DNA of 64,000 nt from Mycolicibacterium hodleri (GTDB taxonomy: Bacteria; Actinomycetota; Actinomycetes; Mycobacteriales; Mycobacteriaceae), in contig NZ_RCZG01000012.1 in assembly GCF_006439015.1 (NCBI RefSeq), positions 85,402 through 149,401 on the forward strand, written 5' to 3'. Below are positions 1-7,899 of the stretch, piece after piece. The notes below the pieces were generated by a model, which did not search any database, was not told where the DNA came from, and saw only the letters and a list, made by a program, of their open reading frames with translations. The translations under genes and the position numbers were made by a program. Positions within the stretch are counted from its first letter, which is position 1, and every line of letters begins with the position of its first letter.

Positions 1-323
1 CGCTTGATCTCGCAGGCGCCGTCGGGCAGTCGCTTCAGCCCGCCGCAACACACCGCGACCCCACCGCGATAGCCGACGAGGAAGGTCCCGGCGGGCGGAC
101 CCAGTTCGGCAGGCCCGGCCTTCGGCATGTCGGGCGCGTCGAGATCCAGACCGCCCGAAGCCACGCCACCAAGGTCCCAGTACAGCTCACGCATCTCCGT
201 GAGCATCGCCGTGACCAGAACGGCAGCGTCGCCGACGTCGGGCGGGACCGTCCGAAAAACCAGCTCGTGCGGGTCGCTTCGCCCTTCACCGCAAACGGAG
301 GGACCTTCAGCGCTGGACACCAC
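1..323 (-). CDS. GNAT-family N-acetyltransferase, N-terminal part (runs off left edge)
   Basis: The minus strand stays open from about 323 to the window edge and ends in a GNAT-type stretch: GTFLVGYRGGVAVCCGGLKR followed by LPDGACEIK. This matches the conserved beta-strand region preceding the acetyl-CoA-binding motif in GNAT enzymes of the GLKRL..G.AEIKRMYV type. The substrate cannot be told. The start is uncertain: GTG at 323 is the one I prefer, but the frame stays open further upstream and internal ATGs exist. The gene is divergent from lprG, leaving about 65 bp for both promoters. Confidence 0.6.
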   Translation of the reverse strand, partial: MVSSAEGPSVCGEGRSDPHELVFRTVPPDVGDAAVLVTAMLTEMRELYWDLGGVASGGLDLDAPDMPKAGPAELGPPAGTFLVGYRGGVAVCCGGLKRLPDGACEIK

Positions 324-387
324 GGCTCCACTTCTACCCGGTGCCCGGGGAAAAGGTCCACCCAGCCATACCCATTACGATGCAACC

Positions 388-1083
388 ATGCCGACGCGAC
401 CCCGCATTGCCGTCCTCGTGTCCCTCTTCGCTGCGCTCCTGCTCGTCGCGGGATGTGGCTCCTCGACCAAGTCCGACGCACCGCTGCCCGATGCGGCGTC
501 GCTGCTCAAGGACTCCGAACAAACGACCAAGAAGCAACAGAGCGTCCACCTCGAGCTGGCGGTCACCGGCAAGATCGCCGAACTTCCCATCGAAACCCTC
601 AGCGGTGACCTAACTAACGTCCCGGTGGTCGCCGCCCAGGGCAAGGCCAGCATCATCGCCTTCGGCCAGACCTTCAAGGACGTCGACTTCGTCGTCGCGG
701 ACGGGGACCTGTACGGCGCGCTGACGCCGGGCAGCTTCACCAACTTCGGACCCGCTGCCGACATCTACGACGTCTCGAAGATCCTGAACCCCGATGTCGG
801 CCTGTCCAACGTGCTCGCGAACTTCTCCGATCCGAAGGCCGCGGGACGCGAGACCATCAACGGCGTGAACACCGTGAAGATCACCGGCAACGTCACCCCC
901 GAGGCCGTCAACGGCCTCGTACAGATCGGCGCCACGGGGCCCGTCCCCGCGACCGCGTGGATCAAGGAGGACGGCGACCACGAGTTGGTGCAGGCCAAGC
1001 TCGATCCGAGCGAGGGCAACAGCGTTCAGATGACGTTGAGCGACTGGGGCAAGAGCGTCACCGTCACCAAGCCCGCCGCGTAA
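388..1083 (+). CDS. lprG: LprG-type lipoprotein (triacylated glycolipid carrier)
   Basis: A 231-residue lipoprotein with a signal peptide and lipobox LVAGC near residues 16-20. The body is a LppX/LprG fold: a motif run SGDLTNVPVVAAQGKASI and the C-terminal WIKEDGDHELVQAKLDPS region. In mycobacteria LprG binds triacylated lipids and lipoglycans and works with the adjacent P55 pump to move them to the outer cell envelope. The ATG at 388 places the signal peptide correctly. The stop TAA overlaps the P55 start in a TAATG, so the two genes are translationally coupled, as in the conserved lprG-P55 operon. Confidence 0.93.
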   Translation: MPTRPRIAVLVSLFAALLLVAGCGSSTKSDAPLPDAASLLKDSEQTTKKQQSVHLELAVTGKIAELPIETLSGDLTNVPVVAAQGKASIIAFGQTFKDVDFVVADGDLYGALTPGSFTNFGPAADIYDVSKILNPDVGLSNVLANFSDPKAAGRETINGVNTVKITGNVTPEAVNGLVQIGATGPVPATAWIKEDGDHELVQAKLDPSEGNSVQMTLSDWGKSVTVTKPAA

Positions 1084-2651
1084 TGGCTCGTGTGACTTCC
1101 AAGGCCCACGGCGCCGCCGAGCCGAAGTCGACCAGCAGGCGGATCGCGATCACCGCAGGCGGGCTGGCCGTTCTTCTCGGCGCGCTCGACACCTATGTCG
1201 TCATCACGATCATCAACGACATCATGCGGGACATCGGGATCTCGCTGAACCAAATTCAGCGCGTCACCCCGATCATCACCATGTACCTGCTCGGATACAT
1301 CGCGGCCATGCCACTGTTGGGTCGCGCGTCGGACCGGTTCGGCCGCAAACTTGTCCTCCAGGTCAGCCTGGCGGGCTTCGCCGCCGGATCCGTCGTCACC
1401 GCGCTGTCGTCCGAACTGTTCTCGATGGTCATCGGGCGCCTGATCCAGGGCACCGCCAGTGGCGCCCTTCTGCCCGTCACGCTGGCTCTTGCCGCCGACC
1501 TCTGGGCCGAACGAAATCGGGCCTCCGTGCTCGGCGGCATCGGCGCGGCGCAGGAACTCGGCGCCGTCCTTGGACCGCTCTACGGCGTTGCCGTGGTGTG
1601 GGCGTTGACGTCCTGGCGCGACGTTTTCTGGATCAACGTCCCGCTCGCGGTCATCGCCATGGTGATGATCCACTTCAGCCTGCCCTCGAAGGACAGGGAC
1701 GCGCGGCGGGAGAAGATCGACGTCGTCGGTGGGCTGCTGCTCGCCGTGGCCCTTGGACTCATGGTCTTCGGCATGTACAACCCGTCGCCCGACGGCAAGC
1801 AGGTCTTCCCCAGTTGGGGATTGCCGGTCCTCGGCGCAGCCCTCGTCGCGGCCATCGCGTTCTTCGTCTGGGAGAAGTTCGCCAACACCCGGCTCATCGA
1901 TCCGACCGGGGTGAAGTTTCGGCCGTTCCTCACCGCCCTCGGCGCCTCGCTATGCACCGGTGCGGCGCTGATGGTCACGCTGGTCAACGTCGAACTGTTC
2001 GGCCAGGGCGTGCTCGGCAAGGAGCAGAACGAAACCGTGCTCCTGCTGTTGTGGTTCCTGGGCGCACTTCCGATCGGCGCCCTCCTTGGCGGGTGGATCG
2101 CCACCCGCGTCGGCGACCGCATCGTCGCGTTCGTCGGCATGCTCATCGCGGCGTTCGGGTACTGGTTGGTATCGCACTGGACCGTCGACGTCCTCTCCGA
2201 GCGCCACGACCTCGGCCTTTTTACGCTTCCCAAGTTCGACACCGACCTAGTGCTCGCTGGCGTCGGTCTCGGCCTGGTGATCGGCCCGCTGACCTCGGCG
2301 ACGCTCCGCGCGGTCCCCGGCGCCCAGCACGGAATCGCCTCGGCGTCGGTGGTGGTCTCGCGGATGATCGGAATGCTGATCGGGCTGTCCTCGCTCAGCG
2401 CCTGGGGTTTGTACAAGTTCAACCAGTACCTCGCCGAAATGCCGAAACCCACGGGAAGCAATCTCATGGAGATCGGCGCTCAGCTCGCGGCGAACGTCCG
2501 GACGGCGTACACGATGCAGTACGGCCAGATCTTCTTCATCACGATGATCGTGTGTGCCGTGGGTGCGGTCCTCGGGCTACTCATCACCGGCAAGAACGTT
2601 CACGCCGAAGAACCGGACGCCGCGACGGACGTCGTTGGCGCCCAGAACTAG
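1083..2651 (+). CDS. p55: P55-type MFS efflux pump, DHA2 (14-TM) family
   Basis: A 522-residue polytopic protein of the usual P55 length. Visible family motifs are LDTYVVITIINDI (motif D1) near residue 38, GRASDRFGRK (motif A) near residue 80 and GGIGAAQELGAVLGPLYG (motif C) near residue 150. P55 exports drugs and, with LprG, triacylglyceride-type lipids. The start ATG shares its A with the lprG stop. The gene is convergent with ribD in other mycobacteria; here a large insertion separates the two. High confidence in the family; the name rests on motif content and the lprG linkage. Confidence 0.92.
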   Translation: MARVTSKAHGAAEPKSTSRRIAITAGGLAVLLGALDTYVVITIINDIMRDIGISLNQIQRVTPIITMYLLGYIAAMPLLGRASDRFGRKLVLQVSLAGFAAGSVVTALSSELFSMVIGRLIQGTASGALLPVTLALAADLWAERNRASVLGGIGAAQELGAVLGPLYGVAVVWALTSWRDVFWINVPLAVIAMVMIHFSLPSKDRDARREKIDVVGGLLLAVALGLMVFGMYNPSPDGKQVFPSWGLPVLGAALVAAIAFFVWEKFANTRLIDPTGVKFRPFLTALGASLCTGAALMVTLVNVELFGQGVLGKEQNETVLLLLWFLGALPIGALLGGWIATRVGDRIVAFVGMLIAAFGYWLVSHWTVDVLSERHDLGLFTLPKFDTDLVLAGVGLGLVIGPLTSATLRAVPGAQHGIASASVVVSRMIGMLIGLSSLSAWGLYKFNQYLAEMPKPTGSNLMEIGAQLAANVRTAYTMQYGQIFFITMIVCAVGAVLGLLITGKNVHAEEPDAATDVVGAQN

Positions 2652-2655
2652 CGCT

Positions 2656-2811
2656 TCAGCAGCGTTCGACGCCTGGGTTGATCAGCTTGAGCTCCAAACG
2701 CTCTTCGACGTTCGGTACGCTCAGCACCGCTCGTAGCGGGCGGCAGACCACGTCCATGAAGGTGCTCTGATCGACGGGGCGAAAGCTGAGCCAATCCTGC
2801 AGTGCAGTCAT
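2656..2811 (-). CDS. candidate 51-residue small protein, unknown function
   Basis: An open frame starting MTALQDWLSFRPVDQS and ending NPGVERC, preceded by an AGGA Shine-Dalgarno about nine bases from ATG at 2811. Third-position GC is about three quarters, so it looks coding. It sits 5 bp from the P55 stop, convergent with it, in what was probably the original P55-ribD gap. I recognise no family. It could be a true small protein or a chance frame. Confidence 0.35.
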   Translation of the reverse strand: MTALQDWLSFRPVDQSTFMDVVCRPLRAVLSVPNVEERLELKLINPGVERC

Positions 2812-3019
2812 TGCTCGCCATCCTTTTCATGTTGCAGCCCGTGTGCACGGGCAGCGTGACCGGGGTGGCCGCGACTCTGACCCCAATTTTACGTGGACAA
2901 CTGACGCCGACACGGCCCCCATGAGGCAGCTGAGGTCTCGAATGGATAACGAGTCTCTGAACGGAGCCATTCCGCGGGTGACGCGAGTCACATTGGCCGC
3001 CAAAGGAATTGCACGTCTC

Positions 3020-3114
3020 AGCGATTTCGCCCTCAGTCGAGCTCAGCGCGGCACCAGACTCATCCGAACGTCGGGGCCGAAGCGAACGACCCCGTCGTAA
3101 CGCCACCGCTGCGC
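3020..3114. repeat. left copy of 95-bp imperfect direct repeat (ribD 3' end)
   Basis: This block aligns without gaps to 17502-17596, with 84 of 95 positions identical by eye. It contains the last 24 codons of ribD (minus strand) plus 23 bp beyond the stop. The two copies bracket the glycan cluster and the decayed insertion sequences, which marks the ends of an inserted island. Confidence 0.85.
3043..3114 (-). pseudogene. orphan 3' end of ribD
   Basis: Read on the minus strand, this fragment encodes AQRWRYDGVVRFGPDVRM followed by SLVPR and a stop. It is colinear with the true RibD C-terminus at 17525-17596 and differs at three residues (two Leu to Val, final Gly to Arg). It has no start and no upstream coding sequence. 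It is best explained as the original ribD tail left beside P55 when the island was inserted. Confidence 0.8.
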
Positions 3115-4001
3115 GACGCAAGGCCCGACCTGCCACGGAAGGCACCCCGCCGAGCGCCACCAGCCGAACCGTTCTGCCCGACTACTAGTACACAACCGTC
3201 GCCTATTGCAGCCCGCGATCCATGCCCTGGGTGGCGAGAACGGCCGACTCAGTCCGGCCGAATACCGGGATCGGTCAATCGGACGACAGCGTGCAACGGA
3301 GCGAAATCACAGGATGCGACAACCTCTATGGCCTCGCCGAAAGAGATTCCGCACACCGCAGCGCAACTTTAGCAACCGTTATCAACTTGGCTGGACTTGC
3401 TGTTTCTGCAACCACCCTTCGCAAGAGCCGCCACTCTGAAGATTCTTCGACGGTTCGTTGCCAAAATCGCATAGTAGGTGCCCCGACAGGTCGCGGCGAG
3501 CCGCCGAGCCGAACCCATACGCGCGGTTCGTTTCAGACAGTTTAAATTTTGTTGAACCTCACCTGCACGTCACGTACTTGCACTGAACGCGCCGAGGGTA
3601 GGCGTCTACCGCTTGCCCACCTAGATCACCGTACACAGCGGATTGGGAAGTGTACCGCCGTAGCTATTTGCTGAATTTGATAGCCCGTGCATATTGATAG
3701 AGGTGACATAGGTCATGCCACAGTGCTCATGACCCAGTTGCGACATTCGCCAAAGTGTGCGACAGTAACGCCAGCACACATGCGAGCTAGAGACGAGTAA
3801 AGCCGAAGTTGGCGAGTGGTTAACGGGGTTGATAGCGGCGGTCCGAAGCCGACGTAGCGGCGGCATGGGCTGGGGGTCGGTTCGCCGTTCTGGACGCGGT
3901 TGTCAACCGATCCCATCCCCGATGGTCTATTTATTCGCTCGGTCGCTGAACTCAACAAGTTTAAAAGTAATTAGTTGCAGCATTCACAGGGGGTTTGCGC
4001 C
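3115..4001. other. long leader region of the glycan cluster, no convincing gene
   Basis: About 890 bp without a supportable gene. Base composition drops visibly, with AT-rich patches near 3540-3550 (tttaaatttt) and 3925-3975. Short frames here lack ribosome binding sites and resemble no family. The stretch probably carries the promoter and perhaps silencer (Lsr2-type) binding sites for the cluster that begins at 4002; this is inference from composition only. Confidence 0.5.
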
Positions 4002-4838
4002 GTGTCGAACATAGTCAGCATCTGGGACGCTAGTTCGCTCGCTACCGAGCGACCGACGGTCACCGTTGTCATTCCGGCGCTCAATGAGGCTCGAAACCTC
4101 CCCCACGTAGCGGCTCGCATGCCCGCGGACGTCGACGAGGTGGTCTTCGTCGACGGGCATTCGGTAGACGACACCGTCGCCGTCGCCCAACGCCTATGGC
4201 CGAACGCCATCCACATCCGACAGACGCGCAGGGGCAAGGGAAACGCCCTCGCATGCGGATTCGAGGTTGCTTCAGGCGACATAGTCGTGATGATCGATGC
4301 CGATGGGAGCACTGACCCGCACGAAATACCAGGCTTCGTAGGTGCACTGATCGCTGGTGCTGACTTCGCCAAGGGTTCGCGATTCATTCAGGGGGGAGGA
4401 AGCGCCGACATCACCACCCTGAGGCGCTTTGGCAACAAGGGCCTGAACGGGTTGGTGAATCTCGTGTTCTCGACGAAGTACACCGACCTCTGCTACGGCT
4501 ACAACGCGTTCTGGCGAAGGTGTCTCGACGTAATGGATCTTCCGGATACCGCCATCTCAAGCGCGCAGTGGGGCGACGGGTTTGAAATCGAAACGTTGAT
4601 CAACGTACGGGTGGCGGCGAGGGGGCTCCAGATATCCGAGGTCGCCAGTTACGAGGAGAGCCGCATCCACGGAGTCAGCAATTTAAACGCATTCCGAGAC
4701 GGCATCCGGGTACTGCACACTATCTGGCGCGAATTTAGCAAGGGACGCGCGGCACGGCGGCAAACAGGTAAGCACCATAGTTCGTTGGGTGAATTCTCGC
4801 CAACAACGGCCAACCCCGACATCTCGAAGTCTGCGTAG
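4002..4838 (+). CDS. glycosyltransferase family 2, polyprenyl-phosphate sugar transferase type
   Basis: A 278-residue GT-A enzyme. It shows the nucleotide-binding start TVVIPALNEARN (residues 20-32), VVFVDGHSVDDT (47-58), GKGNALACGFEVASGDIVV and the metal-binding DADG at 99-102. The arrangement is that of dolichyl/polyprenyl-phosphate glycosyltransferases, which load a sugar onto a lipid carrier at the cytosolic membrane face. There is no C-terminal membrane domain. GTG at 4002 is chosen because AGGGGG lies upstream; a TTG at 3975 is possible but lacks this. It is the first gene of the cluster, so it may start assembly of the glycan or supply a lipid-linked sugar donor. Confidence 0.85.
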   Translation: MSNIVSIWDASSLATERPTVTVVIPALNEARNLPHVAARMPADVDEVVFVDGHSVDDTVAVAQRLWPNAIHIRQTRRGKGNALACGFEVASGDIVVMIDADGSTDPHEIPGFVGALIAGADFAKGSRFIQGGGSADITTLRRFGNKGLNGLVNLVFSTKYTDLCYGYNAFWRRCLDVMDLPDTAISSAQWGDGFEIETLINVRVAARGLQISEVASYEESRIHGVSNLNAFRDGIRVLHTIWREFSKGRAARRQTGKHHSSLGEFSPTTANPDISKSA

Positions 4839-5032
4839 TGGAAGTGGGTGCTCGGATGAGTACGGGCGTGAAAGAAACCCATGGCCTTGACACGACGCCA
4901 GCGGCTGTCGCAGCGGAACTGAGGCAAGACGTCGGCCCGGGTAGGAACTCACGCGGCGTTGAGGTTCACACCCACTGGAGGTCGCCGGGCGGCCCAGTAG
5001 GGGCCCACGGCGCAGAGCCATTCGATGTCTGA
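4838..5032 (+). CDS. candidate 64-residue coupling ORF between two glycosyltransferases
   Basis: The frame starts with a GTG sharing the last base of the preceding TAG stop and ends eight bases inside the next gene. It could therefore couple translation across the only sizeable gap in this part of the cluster. The peptide is low in hydrophobic residues, has no recognisable domain, and its third-position GC is intermediate. It may equally be untranslated spacer. Confidence 0.25.
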   Translation: MEVGARMSTGVKETHGLDTTPAAVAAELRQDVGPGRNSRGVEVHTHWRSPGGPVGAHGAEPFDV

Positions 5033-6029
5033 CACGACAGCTACGTCTGCCGTCGACGTCACCGTCGTCATGGCGTGCTACACCGAAGACCGTTGGACGA
5101 GTATCACTGCCGCTCTGGAGTCGCTCCGTCGACAGCGCCTGGCGCCGCGCCATGTCATCGTGGGCGTTGACAACAACCGCGCGCTGGCTACCAGACTCGC
5201 CACAGAGTTCGACTGGCTCGTCGTCGCACTCAACGACGGCGACCACGGCGCATCAGCGACGCGCAACCGTGCAGCGGACTTGGTGACGACGCCTTTCTTA
5301 GCCTTCCTGGACGACGACGAGATTGCCGAACCAGATTGGCTTGATGAACTCACCCGTCCGTTCGTCGACGCCGGTGTAGTCGGAACCGGTGGTCGATATC
5401 GCGATGTCTGGCTGATCGGTAAGCCCGACTGGTTTCCAGGAGAGTTCGCTTGGGTGGTCGGCGGCGCCTACGTCGGGATGTCCACTGTCACAAGCGAAGT
5501 CCGCAATGTGTGGTCGGGGAACATGGCGGTGCGCACGGATGTCTTTCGAGCAGTCGGCGGGTTCCCCACCGATTTTGGAAAGCGCGGGGATGCCTCTCAG
5601 CCGGAGGACACCGAACTCTGCATCCGCATGGCGCAGACCTGTGCCGGCCGATGGATGTATGTGCCCTCGGCAGTCATCGATCACGAGGTGCCTGAAGCCA
5701 GGTCATCGTTGAGCTTCTTCGCCCGACGGTGCTATACCGAAGGCGCAGGAAAAGCCTTGATGAGAAGCAGGTTCGACACTGCCGACATCATCGACACCGA
5801 ACGTTCGTACGCGGTCCGCACAACGTGGGCGGCGATGCGTCGGATGACGGTATGCCGTCGCGCTTCACTGCTGCAGGGTATGGCGATGTTCCTGGGCCTC
5901 GCCTGTGCCGCGGTCGGTTTCGGACGGGAAGTGACCCGATCGCTAGTCAGACGATCAGGGCGTGGCCCATTGGCGCCAGTCGAGTTGCCCTCGGTGGCAG
6001 CCCTGGACGCGGCGGACGGTGCGGCATGA
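5025..6029 (+). CDS. glycosyltransferase family 2
   Basis: A 334-residue GT-A enzyme opening with DVTVVMACYTEDRW, then GASATRNRA (75-83) and a DDDE metal site at 96-99. A mid-region GNMAVRTDVFRAVGGF and PEDTELCIRM complete the usual rhamnosyl/galactosyl-transferase-like pattern, with the Glu-Asp acting as likely catalytic base. A hydrophobic stretch near 285-300 may hold it at the membrane. The acceptor and sugar cannot be predicted. Its stop overlaps the ATG of the next gene (ATGA). Confidence 0.88.
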   Translation: MSDTTATSAVDVTVVMACYTEDRWTSITAALESLRRQRLAPRHVIVGVDNNRALATRLATEFDWLVVALNDGDHGASATRNRAADLVTTPFLAFLDDDEIAEPDWLDELTRPFVDAGVVGTGGRYRDVWLIGKPDWFPGEFAWVVGGAYVGMSTVTSEVRNVWSGNMAVRTDVFRAVGGFPTDFGKRGDASQPEDTELCIRMAQTCAGRWMYVPSAVIDHEVPEARSSLSFFARRCYTEGAGKALMRSRFDTADIIDTERSYAVRTTWAAMRRMTVCRRASLLQGMAMFLGLACAAVGFGREVTRSLVRRSGRGPLAPVELPSVAALDAADGAA

Positions 6030-6244
6030 ACGTCGCCGATGTGACGGCGCATCGAGGCGTGCTCGTCTTTAATCTATTCGGCTCCACGACACTACTCTCG
6101 GTGCTGCCGTGGCTCACCGCGTCACGGGGTGCATATGGTGCCGCACTCGCGTTGCTCGCTGCACACGTGGCGCTCAGCGTCGGGGCGGCATTGCACTTCG
6201 TGTTCACCAAGTCACCAGCGAAAGGTCACATCAGTGTCTCCTGA
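6026..6244 (+). CDS. small two-TM membrane protein of the glycan cluster
   Basis: A 72-residue protein with two hydrophobic segments (about residues 12-30 and 38-60) and a short polar tail. Its ATG overlaps the stop of the previous glycosyltransferase and its end overlaps the start of the next by 11 bp, so it is firmly inside the operon. No family is recognised. Small membrane proteins in such clusters can act as flippase subunits or anchors, but nothing in the sequence proves this. Confidence 0.65.
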   Translation: MNVADVTAHRGVLVFNLFGSTTLLSVLPWLTASRGAYGAALALLAAHVALSVGAALHFVFTKSPAKGHISVS

Positions 6245-7493
6245 ACAGTCGGCAGTTGCCTTGCCGATCACCGAACTCAACGACGACACCGAGCACTGGA
6301 GTGGCGCGGTCTGGGTGGGACAGATCGATGACCGCGACATCACTTCGGGCTCGATCCACCTAACTCAAGGTGGTTCGTTCAATTCCGCGAGGCTGCTCGT
6401 ATGGAACGCCGATACCCCCAGGGGGTTCGTCGAAGTCCCCGTCAGCGACGGCATGGTTGACGGAGCAGAACTCGCGGCACGCGTTTCGCAACTTCCGTCC
6501 GTCACGCCTGAATCACAGGCACCAGAACCACCGTTCTCGGTGATCCTCTGCACCAAGGACCGTCCCGGCCAGCTTCGTGACACCCTGGGCAGCCTGGTCG
6601 AGCTGAACTATCCGGCATTCGAGATCGTAGTGGTTGACAATGCGCCAGCCAGCGGGCTCACGCCGCCAGTGGTGGCCGAGTTTGCCTCGCGGGGCGTGCG
6701 GATCGTGCAGGCGGCGCGACGTGGGCTTGCCGTGGCGCGCAACGTCGGGATCGAGAGCGCGCGACATGAATTCATCGCCTTCACTGACGACGATGTCTTG
6801 GTCGATCCTCGGTGGCTGAAAAACCTCGCCCGAGGTTTCGCTAGGGCTACCGACGTTTCCTGCGTCACCGGAATGGTTCCGACTGCCGAAGTGCTCACTC
6901 CCGCGCAGTCGTACTTCGATAACCGAGTGGGCTGGGCGTCGCAGTGCAGGCCCGAGATCTACACCATGGCGAATCCCCCCAAGGATGATCCCCTGTTCCC
7001 CCTAGGAGTGGCGCGATTCGGAACCGGGGCAAACATCGCCTTCAGACGTTCAGCCATTCGGCGGCTCGGCGGCTTCGACGAAGGCATGGGAGTCGGGTCG
7101 CCGACCGGCGGCGGCGAAGATATCGACATGTTCGTGCGAGTGCTCCTCGCCGGGCAGACCCTCGCCTATGAGCCCGGCGCACTTGTCTGGCATCGGCACC
7201 GAAAGTCCCTGGAGGATCTCGAGGTGCAGATCTACAACTATGGGCTAGGCCTTGGGGCGTGGATCACGAAGCTGATGCTTCGGCCGCGGACCTTTGTCCT
7301 GGTCGCGCGGCGCGGCATCGCAGGGCTCGCCCACCTGCGCCGCATCACTGTTGTCGAAAATTCAGGTGCCATGCCCGACACGCTGGAAGGTCTGACCAAA
7401 CTCGAACGACGCGGAGTGCTTGCGGGCCCGCGCGCACTGTTGCGATCCCGTCTGGATGGCCGCAGTGCGACGCCTTTGCTGGTGAAATCGTGA
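6234..7493 (+). CDS. glycosyltransferase family 2 with extra N-terminal domain
   Basis: A 419-residue protein. The first ~95 residues form a separate domain with no recognised fold (contains SARLLVWNADTPRGFVEVPV). The GT-A domain then starts at FSVILCTKDRPGQLRDTL, with VVVDNAP, GLAVARNVGI and a TDDD metal site at 184-187, and a GGGEDIDMF base motif. GTG at 6234 follows AAAGG eight bases upstream; longer starts would overlap the previous gene by 100 bp. The N-terminal extension is seen on other actinobacterial family-2 enzymes that build surface glycans. Confidence 0.87.
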   Translation: MSPEQSAVALPITELNDDTEHWSGAVWVGQIDDRDITSGSIHLTQGGSFNSARLLVWNADTPRGFVEVPVSDGMVDGAELAARVSQLPSVTPESQAPEPPFSVILCTKDRPGQLRDTLGSLVELNYPAFEIVVVDNAPASGLTPPVVAEFASRGVRIVQAARRGLAVARNVGIESARHEFIAFTDDDVLVDPRWLKNLARGFARATDVSCVTGMVPTAEVLTPAQSYFDNRVGWASQCRPEIYTMANPPKDDPLFPLGVARFGTGANIAFRRSAIRRLGGFDEGMGVGSPTGGGEDIDMFVRVLLAGQTLAYEPGALVWHRHRKSLEDLEVQIYNYGLGLGAWITKLMLRPRTFVLVARRGIAGLAHLRRITVVENSGAMPDTLEGLTKLERRGVLAGPRALLRSRLDGRSATPLLVKS

Positions 7494-7509
7494 CGGCGGT
7501 GTGTGACTA

Positions 7510-7899
7510 ATGAGCCGCCATGCTCTAACGACACCGAGATCGTTGGACCACGATTCCACGCGCCTGCTGACCACTCTCGCCATCTGCGGCAGCCTCGCGG
7601 GCTGTATCGGTGCCGTTAGCATGCTGCCAAGCGCCGTGCTTCTGATCGCTGTTGGCGGCTTCGTCTTGGTCGGACCCGGAAGCCTTTTCATGACTTGGTT
7701 CACAGATCTGCCGTCCTACGCCGTCTACGCGCTGGTACCGGTGGTAGGCCTCTCGCTGGCCATCCTCGTCGTGAGCGGACTGCTTCTCGGTGGTGTGTAC
7801 GCCCCTCATCCCATCCTGTTGGGAATGGCCGTGACCACGCTGGTCGGGGCGGTGCTCCGCAGACGTCTACAGCGAACACCAGAGCTGGTCGCGCTGTGA
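7510..7899 (+). CDS. four-TM membrane protein of the glycan cluster
   Basis: A 129-residue, strongly hydrophobic protein with four probable helices (about 21-41, 43-66, 72-96, 98-116) and a basic C-terminus RRRLQRT. No family recognised. The next gene starts inside its stop (GTGA), so it is coupled to the large membrane protein that follows. The two may work as one complex. Confidence 0.68.
   Translation: MSRHALTTPRSLDHDSTRLLTTLAICGSLAGCIGAVSMLPSAVLLIAVGGFVLVGPGSLFMTWFTDLPSYAVYALVPVVGLSLAILVVSGLLLGGVYAPHPILLGMAVTTLVGAVLRRRLQRTPELVAL

Noticed and set aside
2648..3160. Minus-strand frame of 170 codons between P55 and the leader
   Set aside because: It reads the ribD tail in the wrong frame and crosses the repeat boundary; no motif.
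3222..3545. Plus-strand 107-codon frame in the leader
   Set aside because: No ribosome binding site, mixed codon use and no family resemblance.
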